From positions 1 to 64,000 of the forward strand of contig NZ_JAHLNO010000018.1 of assembly GCF_018916875.1 (NCBI RefSeq): a DNA stretch of 64,000 nucleotides, read 5' to 3'. Shown piece by piece: positions 35,137 through 43,834 of the stretch. The notes under the pieces were generated by a model. The model ran no database searches and had not been told where the DNA came from. It saw only the letters and a program-made list of their open reading frames with translations. Numbering within the stretch: position 1 is the stretch's first letter; each line of letters opens with the position of its first letter. Both the position numbers and the translations under genes were made by a program. This DNA is from Virgibacillus proomii (GTDB taxonomy: Bacteria > Bacillota > Bacilli > Bacillales > Amphibacillaceae).

Positions 35137-35985
35137 ATGGATACGAACATCGCAATTGAATTTAAAAATGTCACAAAAAGAATCTCTAATAATACAATCT
35201 TTAAAGATGTAAATTTCTCCATTTATAAAGGAGAAACGGTGGGTATTATCGGGACCAATGGATCTGGTAAAACTACTATTCTCAGATTAGCAGCTGGTCT
35301 AAGTTATGCAACTACAGGGGAAATTTATGTATTCGGGGAAAAGTTAATACCAGGATTTACTGGTAATTTAGCTAAAGATACTGCTGCCTTAATCGAGACA
35401 CCTCATTTCTTACCCTATTGGTCAGGATTTAATAATCTTTTCCATCTTTCTAAAATAAAAAATTATATCAACAAGAAAGATATTGAAAACACCATGAATA
35501 AAGTAGGGCTAGACCCACAAAGTAAAAAAAAGGTTCGTGCATATTCATTAGGTATGAGACAAAGGTTGGGTTTAGCACAAGCTTTTATGGAAAAACCTTC
35601 ATTAATATTACTTGATGAACCTACTAATGGTTTAGATAAGGAAGGGGTACAGTTATTCTCTGCTTTAGTAGAGGATGCTAAAAAGAATGATTCATCAATT
35701 ATTTTTGTTTCACATAATGACAATGAAATAATACAGTTTTGTGATAGAGTATTTAAAATTGAAAATCATCTACTCTTTGAGGAAGAAACTTATATTAATT
35801 TAAAGATAAAAATAAATAAATCAGAAGACATTATAAATATCCTTAAATTGAAACCAGAAAGTTATATGGATACAAGTTCAGATGATGAAACAGTTATGAT
35901 AGTACCAATATCAAAAAACAGCAGTCAGGCATTTTTAAATAAGCTAAATAAACAAAACATTATATATGAAATAATTCAGGAGTAA
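35137..35985 (+). CDS. ABC transporter ATP-binding protein of the bacteriocin-like cassette
   Basis: This 282-residue cytosolic ATPase has Walker A GIIGTNGSGKTTIL, a Q-loop region near residues 85-95, the signature YSLGMRQRLGLAQAF, Walker B PSLILLDEPTNGLDKEG and the switch histidine in IIFVSHNDNEI. The pattern is that of BcrA/CcmA-type exporters linked with bacteriocin immunity and peptide efflux. The C-terminal about 75 residues form an extra domain. The start is ATG 35137 after GGAGG. It serves the permeases on both sides. Confidence 0.9.
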   Translation: MDTNIAIEFKNVTKRISNNTIFKDVNFSIYKGETVGIIGTNGSGKTTILRLAAGLSYATTGEIYVFGEKLIPGFTGNLAKDTAALIETPHFLPYWSGFNNLFHLSKIKNYINKKDIENTMNKVGLDPQSKKKVRAYSLGMRQRLGLAQAFMEKPSLILLDEPTNGLDKEGVQLFSALVEDAKKNDSSIIFVSHNDNEIIQFCDRVFKIENHLLFEEETYINLKIKINKSEDIINILKLKPESYMDTSSDDETVMIVPISKNSSQAFLNKLNKQNIIYEIIQE

Positions 35986-35989
35986 TGAA

Positions 35990-36802
35990 ATGATAAATTT
36001 TGAATTTTATCAATGGATAAGAGCAAACTGGATAAAACTAACTATTGTTTCTATTATAATATTTTTGGCTGCCTTATTTGCTAAAAATCAAGTATATATG
36101 TTCATGAATTTGTCTGAATTAATTCCTGATGGGGCCATATTAACAGTAGTTGATTATTTATTTGGTATGCTTAATGCACCTCAATTTTTCATGTTTTTTA
36201 TATTTCCAGTGTTATTTTCTCTATTAACATCTGATTTAATCGTAGCAGATATTAATAATAATTTTATAAGTTATATACTACCTAGGTATAGTAACAGAAA
36301 AGATTATTTAATAACGAAATATAAACTAATTGTATTCTTAGCTATTCTTTTTACTTTTATGACAATTGGTATATCTATCATTACTTGGATTATAATTGGT
36401 GTTCCAGTTAGAGGGGAAATTTATCATTATATATTTTTAGAGGCAGAATATAATGATAGATCTATCTTTATTATATCTTTCAATATTATTCTTAGGTTTA
36501 TAATAGGTCTTATTATGATAGGATTTATTTCAGTGTTTTTTTCCATTTTATTTAATAGAATAGTTGCTGTAGGATTTATTGTAATACTTGGTTATCTTCA
36601 TAATGCATTTTATGTGACAACTAGTTTAGGCATAATAACATTACCATTTACTCAATATATATATGGACTTCAATATATGTATTCTCCTTTCGGGATTCCA
36701 ATTCATTTTTTTAACAGTCTATATTCTATAACATACATGATTATAATGATAATAGTTATTGGTATCTTTACTTTAAATAGCTTTAAAAAGCTAGAACTTT
36801 AG
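35990..36802 (+). CDS. ABC-2-type permease, second membrane subunit of the cassette
   Basis: A 270-residue protein with about six helices (WIKLTIVSIIIFLAALFA at the start). LIVADINNNFISYILPRYSN is the usual ABC-2 cytosolic loop after helix 2, and a hydrophobic C-terminus ends in NSFKKLEL. The ATG follows the ATPase stop by 4 nt behind CAGGAG. It is distantly similar in layout to the permease at 34287, so the transporter may use unlike membrane subunits. The function is inferred from the operon. Confidence 0.7.
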   Translation: MINFEFYQWIRANWIKLTIVSIIIFLAALFAKNQVYMFMNLSELIPDGAILTVVDYLFGMLNAPQFFMFFIFPVLFSLLTSDLIVADINNNFISYILPRYSNRKDYLITKYKLIVFLAILFTFMTIGISIITWIIIGVPVRGEIYHYIFLEAEYNDRSIFIISFNIILRFIIGLIMIGFISVFFSILFNRIVAVGFIVILGYLHNAFYVTTSLGIITLPFTQYIYGLQYMYSPFGIPIHFFNSLYSITYMIIMIIVIGIFTLNSFKKLEL

Positions 36803-36824
36803 AGTATGAAAGAAGGGAACTTAT

Positions 36825-37571
36825 TTGTGGATGTCCGCCCTCTCACTTAAACATTATTTTCGCTGGAAGTATTTGTTGCTTATTATCTTATGCTATTTAA
36901 TAATAGCCCTCCTTCAACTGTTTAGCTTTTTTCAGTTTTCCGAAATAAACGATATTCCGACTTCACAATTTGAATTTTTTAAATACATTACTACGAGAAT
37001 AGATAATTTTAATTTAATTCGCTATTTAAACAATATTATACTATTAACAATAACTTTGTATCCATTGATTATTAATCCACTCCATCAAAAGAGTTTTAAA
37101 CATTATGTGCTTCTAAGAGCTGGGACAAGATTAAACTGGTATTTATTACAGTTAATTAATACTATAATTATTTTATTATTTCATTATCTCTTACTTATAA
37201 CCATATACTCGGTTCTTAGCTTTATTAGGTTGAAAAATGGTACTGGATTTTCTCCAATACTTAAACTATTATTACCTCATTCCTTTTCATTTATAATGGG
37301 GGCATTATTGATTTTTTTAGCAATTCTAACCCTTCAATTATTAACTAATAAGTTCAATCGAGCATACATTTTGACAGTTTTTTTTATAATTATTTACGAT
37401 ATTGCTAGTTTTCATTTTATAGATACCAGCTTAGGACCTATTGTGAATATAATTAGTATTGAAAAAAACTGTTTTGTTCCAGAGTTTAAAACTATATTTT
37501 TCCAAATGAATATTTTATTAATTATAATTTTGATTAACTACGTCATTCTACGGAAGAACGAGTTTAAATGA
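36825..37571 (+). CDS. Membrane protein, last gene of the bacteriocin-like cassette
   Basis: A 248-residue hydrophobic protein with about six helices and an ABC-2-like loop (HQKSFKHYVLLRAGTRLNWY), so it is probably a third permease-type subunit or an immunity protein. It starts at TTG 36825, seven bases after AAGGG; ATG 36831 is a weaker choice. It lies 22 nt after the previous gene. A stem GGAAAGTTA / TAACTTTCC at 37732-37751 may mark the end of the transcript, though it has no T run. No family is recognised beyond the general fold. Confidence 0.65.
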   Translation: MWMSALSLKHYFRWKYLLLIILCYLIIALLQLFSFFQFSEINDIPTSQFEFFKYITTRIDNFNLIRYLNNIILLTITLYPLIINPLHQKSFKHYVLLRAGTRLNWYLLQLINTIIILLFHYLLLITIYSVLSFIRLKNGTGFSPILKLLLPHSFSFIMGALLIFLAILTLQLLTNKFNRAYILTVFFIIIYDIASFHFIDTSLGPIVNIISIEKNCFVPEFKTIFFQMNILLIIILINYVILRKNEFK

Positions 37572-37855
37572 GTATGGCTATTCTGGATACACAATTAGAG
37601 AACATGTATATTCTGATATTCATTAAACAAAACAAATGGATAATACCAATTTTACAGTGTATCATTAAATTCAATTTGGAAACTGCTGTTTTAAGTGCAA
37701 AAACAATATAGACAGCTAATACGTGAGGGATGGAAAGTTATTTAACTTTCCTCTCTACTCGATTTAACCGATGATATCATGGCGGCAAATCAGTATAATA
37801 GTTAATAGGGAAGTAAATTTGCAAATATTTCAAAGGAGATCCCTTTTGTTTCAAT

Positions 37856-37981
37856 TCAAAACAATTCCCGAATAATAACAATATGCTCACTGGAAGAAAT
37901 GGGGAGAGGCTCAGTTATTCCTTGTACTAGCCCCAGTATTAAATACTGAATGGTTGTCCACGTATCCGTAATTACTTCCAT
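37856..37981 (-). pseudogene. Undecaprenyl-diphosphatase (uppP/bacA) N-terminal fragment
   Basis: ATG 37981 after GGGAGA begins MEVITDTWTTIQYLILGLVQ, then GITEPLPISSSEHIVIIREL and a stop at 37856. The block GLVQGITEPLPISSSEH is the conserved first motif of UppP, where Glu and the SSS loop help bind the lipid pyrophosphate. The full enzyme is about 270 residues; only 41 remain, so this is a fragment. Full UppP recycles the carrier lipid and gives bacitracin resistance. Confidence 0.75.
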
Positions 37982-38335
37982 GTATGTAATTCTCCCTACA
38001 AGCATGATTGGCTTAATGAAATTTATGTTTACATAAAACTGAGTTTTAAGCGATGAAGTTGGGCGACAATATTCAATCCACACAAATAGTAACATGGGAG
38101 AAGGATATTATTAGTTTGTTTTTTCTTACAATCAGCTTTCAATTTTGTCACATATAAGGGGAGTTGCTAAAAAGTTCATTTTTTTCAAATAATAAAGGGA
38201 ATAACATCTTGCATTGCCAAAGGTGGTGAACCGTTTTTTTGTCCTTATACTAAATATAATTCTGACATTCTTTTGCCCCTGGTATAACAAACTTACTTAC
38301 TATAATTATTACTGGTTTAGTCATGACTTACCTTT

Positions 38336-38374
38336 ACAAAAAAAGACTTCTACCAAATCGTAAGTAGTAGAAGT
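38336..38374 (-). terminator. Terminator of the 38.5-38.8 kb small-gene pair
   Basis: On the minus strand the stem ACTTCTAC / GTAGAAGT is followed by CTTTTTTT, 99 nt after the stop at 38473. Confidence 0.65.
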
Positions 38375-38472
38375 GTCCACAATCATTAAATTTTTTACCA
38401 ATCTTCTGTTTTTTTTCTTTTTAAAAGGTTGATGTCATAAAATCCTTTTTAAAAAACAGTTCCTATTTCCAC

Positions 38473-38739
38473 TTAATCATTTTGATTTTGAAAAAGTTTT
38501 GTTAGTGTTAATCCATCTATTTTAGGTTTTTCTACAAACTCCTCTTCATTTTTGATATATGGGGTCAAATTTTCTCCTTCTTCGGCTAATAAAACTCTTC
38601 TTTCTTTGTAATTAGGAATAAAATACTTTTTATTATTATAAAAGAACTCAAATTCTCTTCCTTGTTTCAATAAGAATAGAAAATGTTCAAATTCAATATG
38701 AGGTGTTATTGGCAAATCTTCAAAGTTCTTGTTTTTCAA
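38473..38739 (-). CDS. Small hypothetical protein coupled to a signal-peptide ORF
   Basis: An 88-residue cytosolic protein, not recognised: ITPHIEFEHFLFLLKQGREF, EFFYNNKKYFIPNYKERRVL and a charged C-terminus KPKIDGLTLTKLFQNQND. The composition and the downstream terminator support a real gene. It starts at TTG 38739, which overlaps the TGA of the preceding small reading frame (TTGA), so translation may be coupled. The nearest site is AGGGG six bases upstream. Confidence 0.55.
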   Translation of the reverse strand: MKNKNFEDLPITPHIEFEHFLFLLKQGREFEFFYNNKKYFIPNYKERRVLLAEEGENLTPYIKNEEEFVEKPKIDGLTLTKLFQNQND

Positions 38740-38849
38740 ATGGATCCCCTACTTTTCTGGGCAGATACTTCTGACAATGGTAAACTACTAAATAAAAGAA
38801 GCAAAACCAGCGGTAAAGCGATTACATTAAACTTTAACTTTTTCTTCAT
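38736..38849 (-). CDS. Tiny secreted peptide ORF, Phr-like
   Basis: A 37-residue frame starts at ATG 38849 behind AAGGGGG and TTAGGA. It reads MKKKLKFNVIALPLVLLLLF and SSLPLSEVSA, then QKSRGSI. This is a textbook Sec signal peptide followed by a short polar tail. Phr signalling peptides have this build, and the ending SRGSI recalls PhrF and PhrC type pentapeptides with arginine at position two. No rap gene is adjacent, so the resemblance may be chance. It could also be the split-off signal peptide of a broken larger gene. It overlaps the next gene by 4 nt. Confidence 0.5.
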   Translation of the reverse strand: MKKKLKFNVIALPLVLLLLFSSLPLSEVSAQKSRGSI

Positions 38850-38922
38850 AAATTCCTAACCCCCTTATTATAATTAATTTTTACAATAACAGAATATTCA
38901 GAATAATGCAATATACACGAAT

Positions 38923-39090
38923 GTTAAAAAAGTTAAATATTTTTTTCTCTGTTTATACTTAATTTTATTAGTTCTTAATGTTACTATTGGTATCAGGAAT
39001 GCTTTTTGGATTTTAATGGGAATGGTTCTTGTTCAAACAATAGCGTATGCTATTGCTGAAAAATTAGATAAAGATATGAAAAAAGACTAG
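38923..39090 (+). pseudogene. Small two-helix membrane protein remnant
   Basis: A frame without a usual start codon reads VKKVKYFFLCLYLILLVLNV, TIGIRNAFWILMGMVLVQTI and AYAIAEKLDKDMKKD, then TAG at 39088. It looks like most of a small two-helix membrane protein whose start has been lost. The family is unknown. Confidence 0.4.
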
Positions 39091-39228
39091 TAAATTACGA
39101 ACCTCCTTGGAGCGAATGCATTGAAAGCATATAATTGCTTCCTCGCTGTTTAGTGTTTAGTCTAATGTTTCATAAAGCTGTCTATACTAGATAAAAACTA
39201 TTATAATATTCTAGGAGCTAAGAGCTTT

Positions 39229-39480
39229 ATGAAAGAATTTCAAGAAAAGTATCATGTATTCCAGTCTGCATTAGAAATACCTGAACCATGGTATGTTTTT
39301 CACTATGAATTAGCTAAAGAAGAAAAGACATTACACATCTATATAGAGTATAGATCTGGTGCTGAATTTTCATGCCCCTATTGTGGTAATTCAGGTTGTA
39401 AAGTTCACGACATTCAAGATCAAGATCGAACACCTTGATTTTTGGCAATATCGTATGCTATTGGGGATGTGAGGAACCAA
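39229..39480 (+). pseudogene. ISL3-family transposase N-terminal remnant
   Basis: ATG 39229 begins a frame with a zinc-finger-like domain, AEFSCPYCGNSGCKVHDIQD, and stops at 39436. A shifted frame continues HLDFWQYRMLLGM, which matches the next part of ISL3 transposases. The rest, including the DDE domain, is missing. Confidence 0.7.
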
Positions 39481-39667
39481 TATTGAAGGTTTACTATAGC
39501 TTGAGCGCTGCAACTAGACGTGAAGCTACTTTCAAATGAAATATTCACCATGTAGTACTGGGAATCATTTCCTAGACAAATGAGGTATGTTGACTTGGAA
39601 TAATTAGATGAGTAATTCCAGATTTAGAAAGGTTCCATTTTTATTTTGTAAACTAAGATAGCCGATT

Positions 39668-39708
39668 AAAAAAAGAAGAGAGCAGGGGATAGGAAAGCAA
39701 CTCTCTTC
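39668..39708 (-). terminator. Terminator of the ABC exporter operon
   Basis: The stem GAAGAGAG / CTCTCTTC on the minus strand is followed by TTTTTTT, 16 nt after the permease stop. Confidence 0.8.
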
Positions 39709-39723
39709 CTTAGAAATCTATAA

Positions 39724-40668
39724 TTATTGTCCTGCAACATCTCGTTTTATAAACACGATCCAAGAAGTCAATATAAAAACAACATAGTAGACAATCAAGA
39801 CGGTAATGGAAAAGCCTAATGTCATCCCTTCAATAATTGGCGAGTTCCCTCCGACGTATTGTCTTAAATCCGTATTAGCGAACAAAATGTATTTTACCCA
39901 TTCTTTATCTGCAAGCATCTGAACAATAGAAGATCCGCTCATCAATAAAAACAGTGAAACACCGATTGCTAAGGAGCTATTACGGAACACGGTTGAAATC
40001 ATAAATGCTAAGGTGGTCATCATAAGAAGATCCACTAGTCGAAAACTATAATTGGTGAATATATCTTTTATTAAGGGAATAGATGTAAAACCATCTTTAG
40101 CATCTTTAACAATGGTAGCGTCTATTTCGCTAACCCCAAAGAAGATTGCTCCAATTAGCCATGCCGCGATAAAGAGAAACATAAGCGTATATAATGCGAA
40201 TAATAAAACTGCAATATATTTGGAAAGCAGGATGCCACTTCTTTTAATTGGGCGAATGAGTAGCAGCTTAATGGTTCCCCACCGGAATTCGTTAGCAACT
40301 ATTCCCGCGGCAATAATAATCACTAATAGACTGACAACCATTAATAACCCAGCGTTTTCTCCAACGAACTGCCAGGCGTCATAAGTAGCTGGTTGAATAT
40401 CATGTTCTAAATAATAATTGTTTTTCTCGATAAGATAAGGATTATTGCTTGCTGCAAATTCGTCTTTTTTCATTTCCTTTGTTAATTTTTGATTTTCTTC
40501 TTTCAATTCTTGACGCCAGTTATCACCTTGGTAGTTTTCATTCGGAACACCATAGTAATTGATGGTAAAGGCAAAAGTGAAAATTAATCCGGCTAAGATG
40601 AGATACATAAGCCAGGTAGATTTTCTTGTATATATTTTTACTTGTTCATTATGAATAAGCTTTATCAT
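39724..40668 (-). CDS. ABC-2-type permease
   Basis: A membrane protein of about 314 residues. One helix follows the N-terminal MIKLIHNEQVKIYTRKSTWL, then a long outer loop rich in Lys, Glu and Asn (about residues 40-100), then five helices with the ABC-2 loop ANEFRWGTIKLLLIRPIKRS. It pairs with the ATPase encoded just upstream. ATG 40668 lies one base after the ATPase stop; TTG 40677 has better spacing to GGAGAGA and is also possible. Exporters of this kind often handle antimicrobial peptides or bacitracin, but the substrate is unknown. Confidence 0.8.
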   Translation of the reverse strand: MIKLIHNEQVKIYTRKSTWLMYLILAGLIFTFAFTINYYGVPNENYQGDNWRQELKEENQKLTKEMKKDEFAASNNPYLIEKNNYYLEHDIQPATYDAWQFVGENAGLLMVVSLLVIIIAAGIVANEFRWGTIKLLLIRPIKRSGILLSKYIAVLLFALYTLMFLFIAAWLIGAIFFGVSEIDATIVKDAKDGFTSIPLIKDIFTNYSFRLVDLLMMTTLAFMISTVFRNSSLAIGVSLFLLMSGSSIVQMLADKEWVKYILFANTDLRQYVGGNSPIIEGMTLGFSITVLIVYYVVFILTSWIVFIKRDVAGQ

Positions 40669-40669
40669 T

Positions 40670-41584
40670 CTACTCAATTGTATTCTCTCCAATCAGTGCA
40701 AAGAATTGATCCTCTAACGAACCATTTGCTGTTGTTATTTGATAAATAGCGCAATTGTTTTCAACCATACATGTAATAATTTTAGGAATTTGTTCTTTTT
40801 TACAGCGGAATGATAGATTTCCATCTAATTCTACTGCCTCTAACTGGAGTTGTTCATTTAATATTTGTTTTGCTTGATCCATAGGAGCTACTTTCAGATG
40901 ATGCAGCAGGTTATCATTTTCTACTTCTCCAACTTGTTGAAGCTTAATAAGCTTACCATTTTTAATAATCCCGATACGATCACACATTTGTTCAATCTCA
41001 GACAGCAAGTGGCTCGAAATGATAATAGCTACATTTTGCTCCTTGGCTAACTTGCGAATATGCTCACGCATTTCACGAATTCCTGCCGGGTCTAACCCAT
41101 TAGTAGGTTCGTCAAGTATTAATACGGATGGTTTATGTAACAATGCCTGAGCGATCCCTAAACGTTGCCGCATTCCTAATGAATATTTTCCAGCCCTTTC
41201 ATGGATTGGCTTTTCAAGGCCCATTAGCTTGACTACTTCTTGCATTCGTTCTTTTGTAACACCCGGCATCATACGAGCGTAATGCTTTAAATTTTGCCAA
41301 CCAGTCATAAAAGGGTACATTTCCGGATTTTCTACAATCGCGCCGACTTCACGAATGGCTTTTTTAAAGTCTGTTTTAATGCTGTTTCCTTGAATTAAAA
41401 CGTCGCCTTCCGTGATGCTGATTAATCCAACCATCATGCGAATGGTTGTGGTTTTCCCGGCACCATTTGGTCCAATAAAACCGAATACTTCCCCAGGTTG
41501 AATAGAGAAGGAGAGCCCTTTGATGATTTCCTTTTTTCCGATCGTTTTTTTCAAATTAACTAATTCTATTGCTGCATTAGCCAT
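40670..41584 (-). CDS. ABC transporter ATP-binding protein (BcrA-type)
   Basis: A 304-residue ATPase with Walker A GFIGPNGAGKTTTIRM, signature YSLGMRQRLGIAQALL, Walker B PSVLILDEPTNGLDPAG and the switch region IIISSHLLSEIEQMC. The C-terminal domain of about 90 residues is typical of the bacitracin/lantibiotic-type DrugE1 group. It is the first large gene of the operon, preceded by a 34-residue membrane peptide, and powers the permease downstream. The start is ATG 41584 after GGAGGTAAC. Confidence 0.9.
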   Translation of the reverse strand: MANAAIELVNLKKTIGKKEIIKGLSFSIQPGEVFGFIGPNGAGKTTTIRMMVGLISITEGDVLIQGNSIKTDFKKAIREVGAIVENPEMYPFMTGWQNLKHYARMMPGVTKERMQEVVKLMGLEKPIHERAGKYSLGMRQRLGIAQALLHKPSVLILDEPTNGLDPAGIREMREHIRKLAKEQNVAIIISSHLLSEIEQMCDRIGIIKNGKLIKLQQVGEVENDNLLHHLKVAPMDQAKQILNEQLQLEAVELDGNLSFRCKKEQIPKIITCMVENNCAIYQITTANGSLEDQFFALIGENTIE

Positions 41585-41619
41585 TATGTTACCTCCGTAT
41601 ATTTAAAGTTATTGCTTGG

Positions 41620-41724
41620 TCATTTTTTTGCAATTAACATACTAGATTTTTGAATGATCGTAACTAGTAGCATAACTGCTAAGCCAGCCAAAAATAAAAA
41701 TGACGTTACAAGTATTTTTTTCAT
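41620..41724 (-). CDS. 34-residue single-helix membrane peptide before the ABC exporter
   Basis: ATG 41724 after AAAGGA reads MKKILVTSFLFLAGLAVMLL, then VTIIQKSSMLIAKK and TGA. One hydrophobic helix is flanked by lysines, so it would insert into the membrane. It ends 35 nt before the ATPase gene on the same strand. It may be a small accessory or regulatory subunit of the exporter; a chance frame is possible, but the ribosome site and residue pattern argue for a gene. Confidence 0.55.
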   Translation of the reverse strand: MKKILVTSFLFLAGLAVMLLVTIIQKSSMLIAKK

Positions 41725-42211
41725 TATTTTAATTCCTTTCTAAAGTTTTAGTTAAAGTAATGTAAGTAGTACAACAAGAAAGCAATTTTGTGTAATTGGG
41801 TAATTACAATTATGTTATAACTACTTAATTATTGTATAAATTATAAATCCCTTTGTTAATTGGCTAAAGGAAATAAAACTAGGTACAACTTAAGATGTAT
41901 TTTTCCAAGTAGCGCTGCGATAGGATCACTTCTAAATGAATCATACCACTAGAAAGTAGAATGATCGTTTGCTTTTCTTTACATTTACCTTTCAATATTG
42001 AAAGATATACATCTATCCATTCATAATTATGACAAAGCTAAAGCCTAATTGATTTTTATTCGTTTATGATTTTGATATAAATAACCTAAATTTAAGTCTT
42101 CATAGAATAAATTCACCTTATTTGACTATTGTATATTATGCAATACCTGTTAATAGTATATACATCGCTATTGATTAACACAAGATACTTTTTAAAAAAT
42201 TAGGAAAAAGC
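41725..42211. other. Gene-free region upstream of the ABC exporter
   Basis: AT-rich DNA likely holding the exporter promoter. A partly symmetric stretch GTAATTGGGTAATTAC at about 41796-41811 could be an operator. Nothing else is seen. Confidence 0.35.
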
Positions 42212-42556
42212 CAGATGGCTGCGGTAAGACTCTAACTTCAAAAGTGATAGAGAATACGAAGAAGTCTAAGTAAGAGGTAACGGCGCTTAAGTGCCCGATT
42301 CGTTCGATTGACAGGACAGAGTTGCTACGCCAGCGATACATCGCACGCAGAAAAAGCGTCCTTCTTTTTCAAGGACAAGGAAAGCTTCTTGAATAACCAT
42401 CGCATGTAGGCAGTAAGAATTCCACTTCCGTGCAATGAGGTGAAACCTAGGAGGATAAGTGGAGGATCCAACTACAAGTCAAATGTCCGATTTTATTATT
42501 CTAACAATCCGTGGGGGATAAAAGAAACATCCCCACTGATTGAAGATTCACTTTAT
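42212..42556 (+). repeat. Two family A repeats back to back (copies 7 and 8)
   Basis: Copy 7 (about 42212-42400) has a degenerate left end, the blocks GCGGTAAGAC and TAACGGCGC, and about two 59-bp-type units. Copy 8 (about 42401-42556) starts CATCGCATGTAGGCAG, contains AAATGTCCGATT and a GTGGGGGAT / ATCCCCACT stem, and ends AAGATTCACTTTAT. Confidence 0.6.
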
Positions 42557-42620
42557 AGTGGTTGCCGTTTGTAAGGATAGTTAAATGAATTAGGTGCTAA
42601 TACAATTACAATCTCTCTAT

Positions 42621-43274
42621 TTACCAAACTATGCGTGTTTGCTTTTTACCTAAACTGCTGATGCTATGGGCAATGAAAAATTGAGCAGCATAATACGTAG
42701 ACATAACGAGTACATGTTCATAATTAACAGGCGAAACAAACATATTCCATGCCAAAATAGAATCTGAAATAACAAATAAGATACCGCCTAGGATGACAAA
42801 GCCATTTCCTGTCATAATGGCAAACCAAGCCATACTAGTTATGGCAATAATATAGAAGCTAACAGGGAGAATGAGAGCTTGTTCTCCAGAATTCGAAAGT
42901 GCTTGGATAAGTTTACTTCCAAACAGCCAGGAATAAATAATGATGGGGAGAACACATGCAATCCTCCATTTGGAAAATCTCCATTGGAAAAGAAAACTGG
43001 TAAGATAGAATAAATGACCAATCAAAAAGGCTGTAAGACCGACAACAAACCACTGCAACGTCCCATCACCAATGGTGCAAAAGCCTAATCCAATCAAAAG
43101 CAGCCAATGTGTTTTTGTTTTTTGCTTTGGTAATTTCAAGAAGGCGTACATCATAATTAGGATCATTGGAACTAATTTAAAAAACAATTTTAACTGGATA
43201 GGTTCGAATGGAATAATAAAAATATATAAGACACTCATGGTAAAAATAAGAGCTGGCAAACGATTAACTTGCAA
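42621..43274 (-). CDS. YhhN/TMEM86-family membrane protein
   Basis: A 217-residue protein with about eight helices. It has the family acidic residues in GFCTIGDGTLQ, FLIGHLFYLTSFLF, and ILFVISDSILAWNMF. Eukaryotic TMEM86 members are lysoplasmalogenases (vinyl-ether hydrolases), and a few bacterial members show the same activity; the substrate here is not known. The start is TTG 43274 with AAGGGG six bases upstream. Family A repeats flank the gene on both sides, and it appears to be transcribed alone. Confidence 0.8.
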   Translation of the reverse strand: MQVNRLPALIFTMSVLYIFIIPFEPIQLKLFFKLVPMILIMMYAFLKLPKQKTKTHWLLLIGLGFCTIGDGTLQWFVVGLTAFLIGHLFYLTSFLFQWRFSKWRIACVLPIIIYSWLFGSKLIQALSNSGEQALILPVSFYIIAITSMAWFAIMTGNGFVILGGILFVISDSILAWNMFVSPVNYEHVLVMSTYYAAQFFIAHSISSLGKKQTRIVW

Positions 43275-43309
43275 ATTATCCCCTTCTCCCTTTGTTTTTG
43301 TTCAATACT

Positions 43310-43463
43310 TTTATTCCAACCGTAAGGTGCCTAAGTTCCCACTTCCAGAGTTATAGAGAATATGAGAATTCTAAACAGGAATAACGGCATCTAAATTCTC
43401 GGTTCGATTTACTAACATTCAGCAGGGGCGAAGTAAAAAGGCTTACTGAATGTATCACTTTAT
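43310..43463 (+). repeat. Family A repeat, copy 9
   Basis: A 154-bp copy bounded by TTTAT (43310-43314 and 43459-43463), with CGTAAGGTGCC, CCCACTTCCAGAG and a CATTCAGCAGG ... CTTACTGAATG stem. It is more diverged than the copies at 24495, 58261 and 61574. Confidence 0.65.
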
Positions 43464-43834
43464 AAATCTATTAAAGTATCATACTATATTATTACTTCCA
43501 AAGAAATATAAAATTCCTCTTTTTAATAAAAAACATCCTAAAGATAGCTGAGGGATTATTTGATGTCGTAAAGTTTTTAGGCTTCAAGAGAAATACAAGA
43601 AGTGTAGCAAACTAAGCTTTCATATTTAGCCATCGGTTTATTTTTAATCCCTATTATTTATGGCGTAACTAATTGGCTCGGAAAAATATCATTTAGTAAA
43701 ACTTTCTTCCTATTATGCTTCTCTTTTTGAATATACACTTATAGTAATAAGAAAATCTGCTATGATGATATTCCATAGAAATAGTTTATAAAAAAGTGCT
43801 AATTTCATCATATCAGCGCTTAAATTTTACTATT
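43464..43834. other. Gene-free region
   Basis: AT-rich, no convincing gene. A plus-strand trace IFSHRFIFNPYYLWRN and similar low-complexity frames are not supported. A weak stem AAGTGCT / AGCGCTT at 43794-43820 could end the minus-strand gene that follows. Confidence 0.35.
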
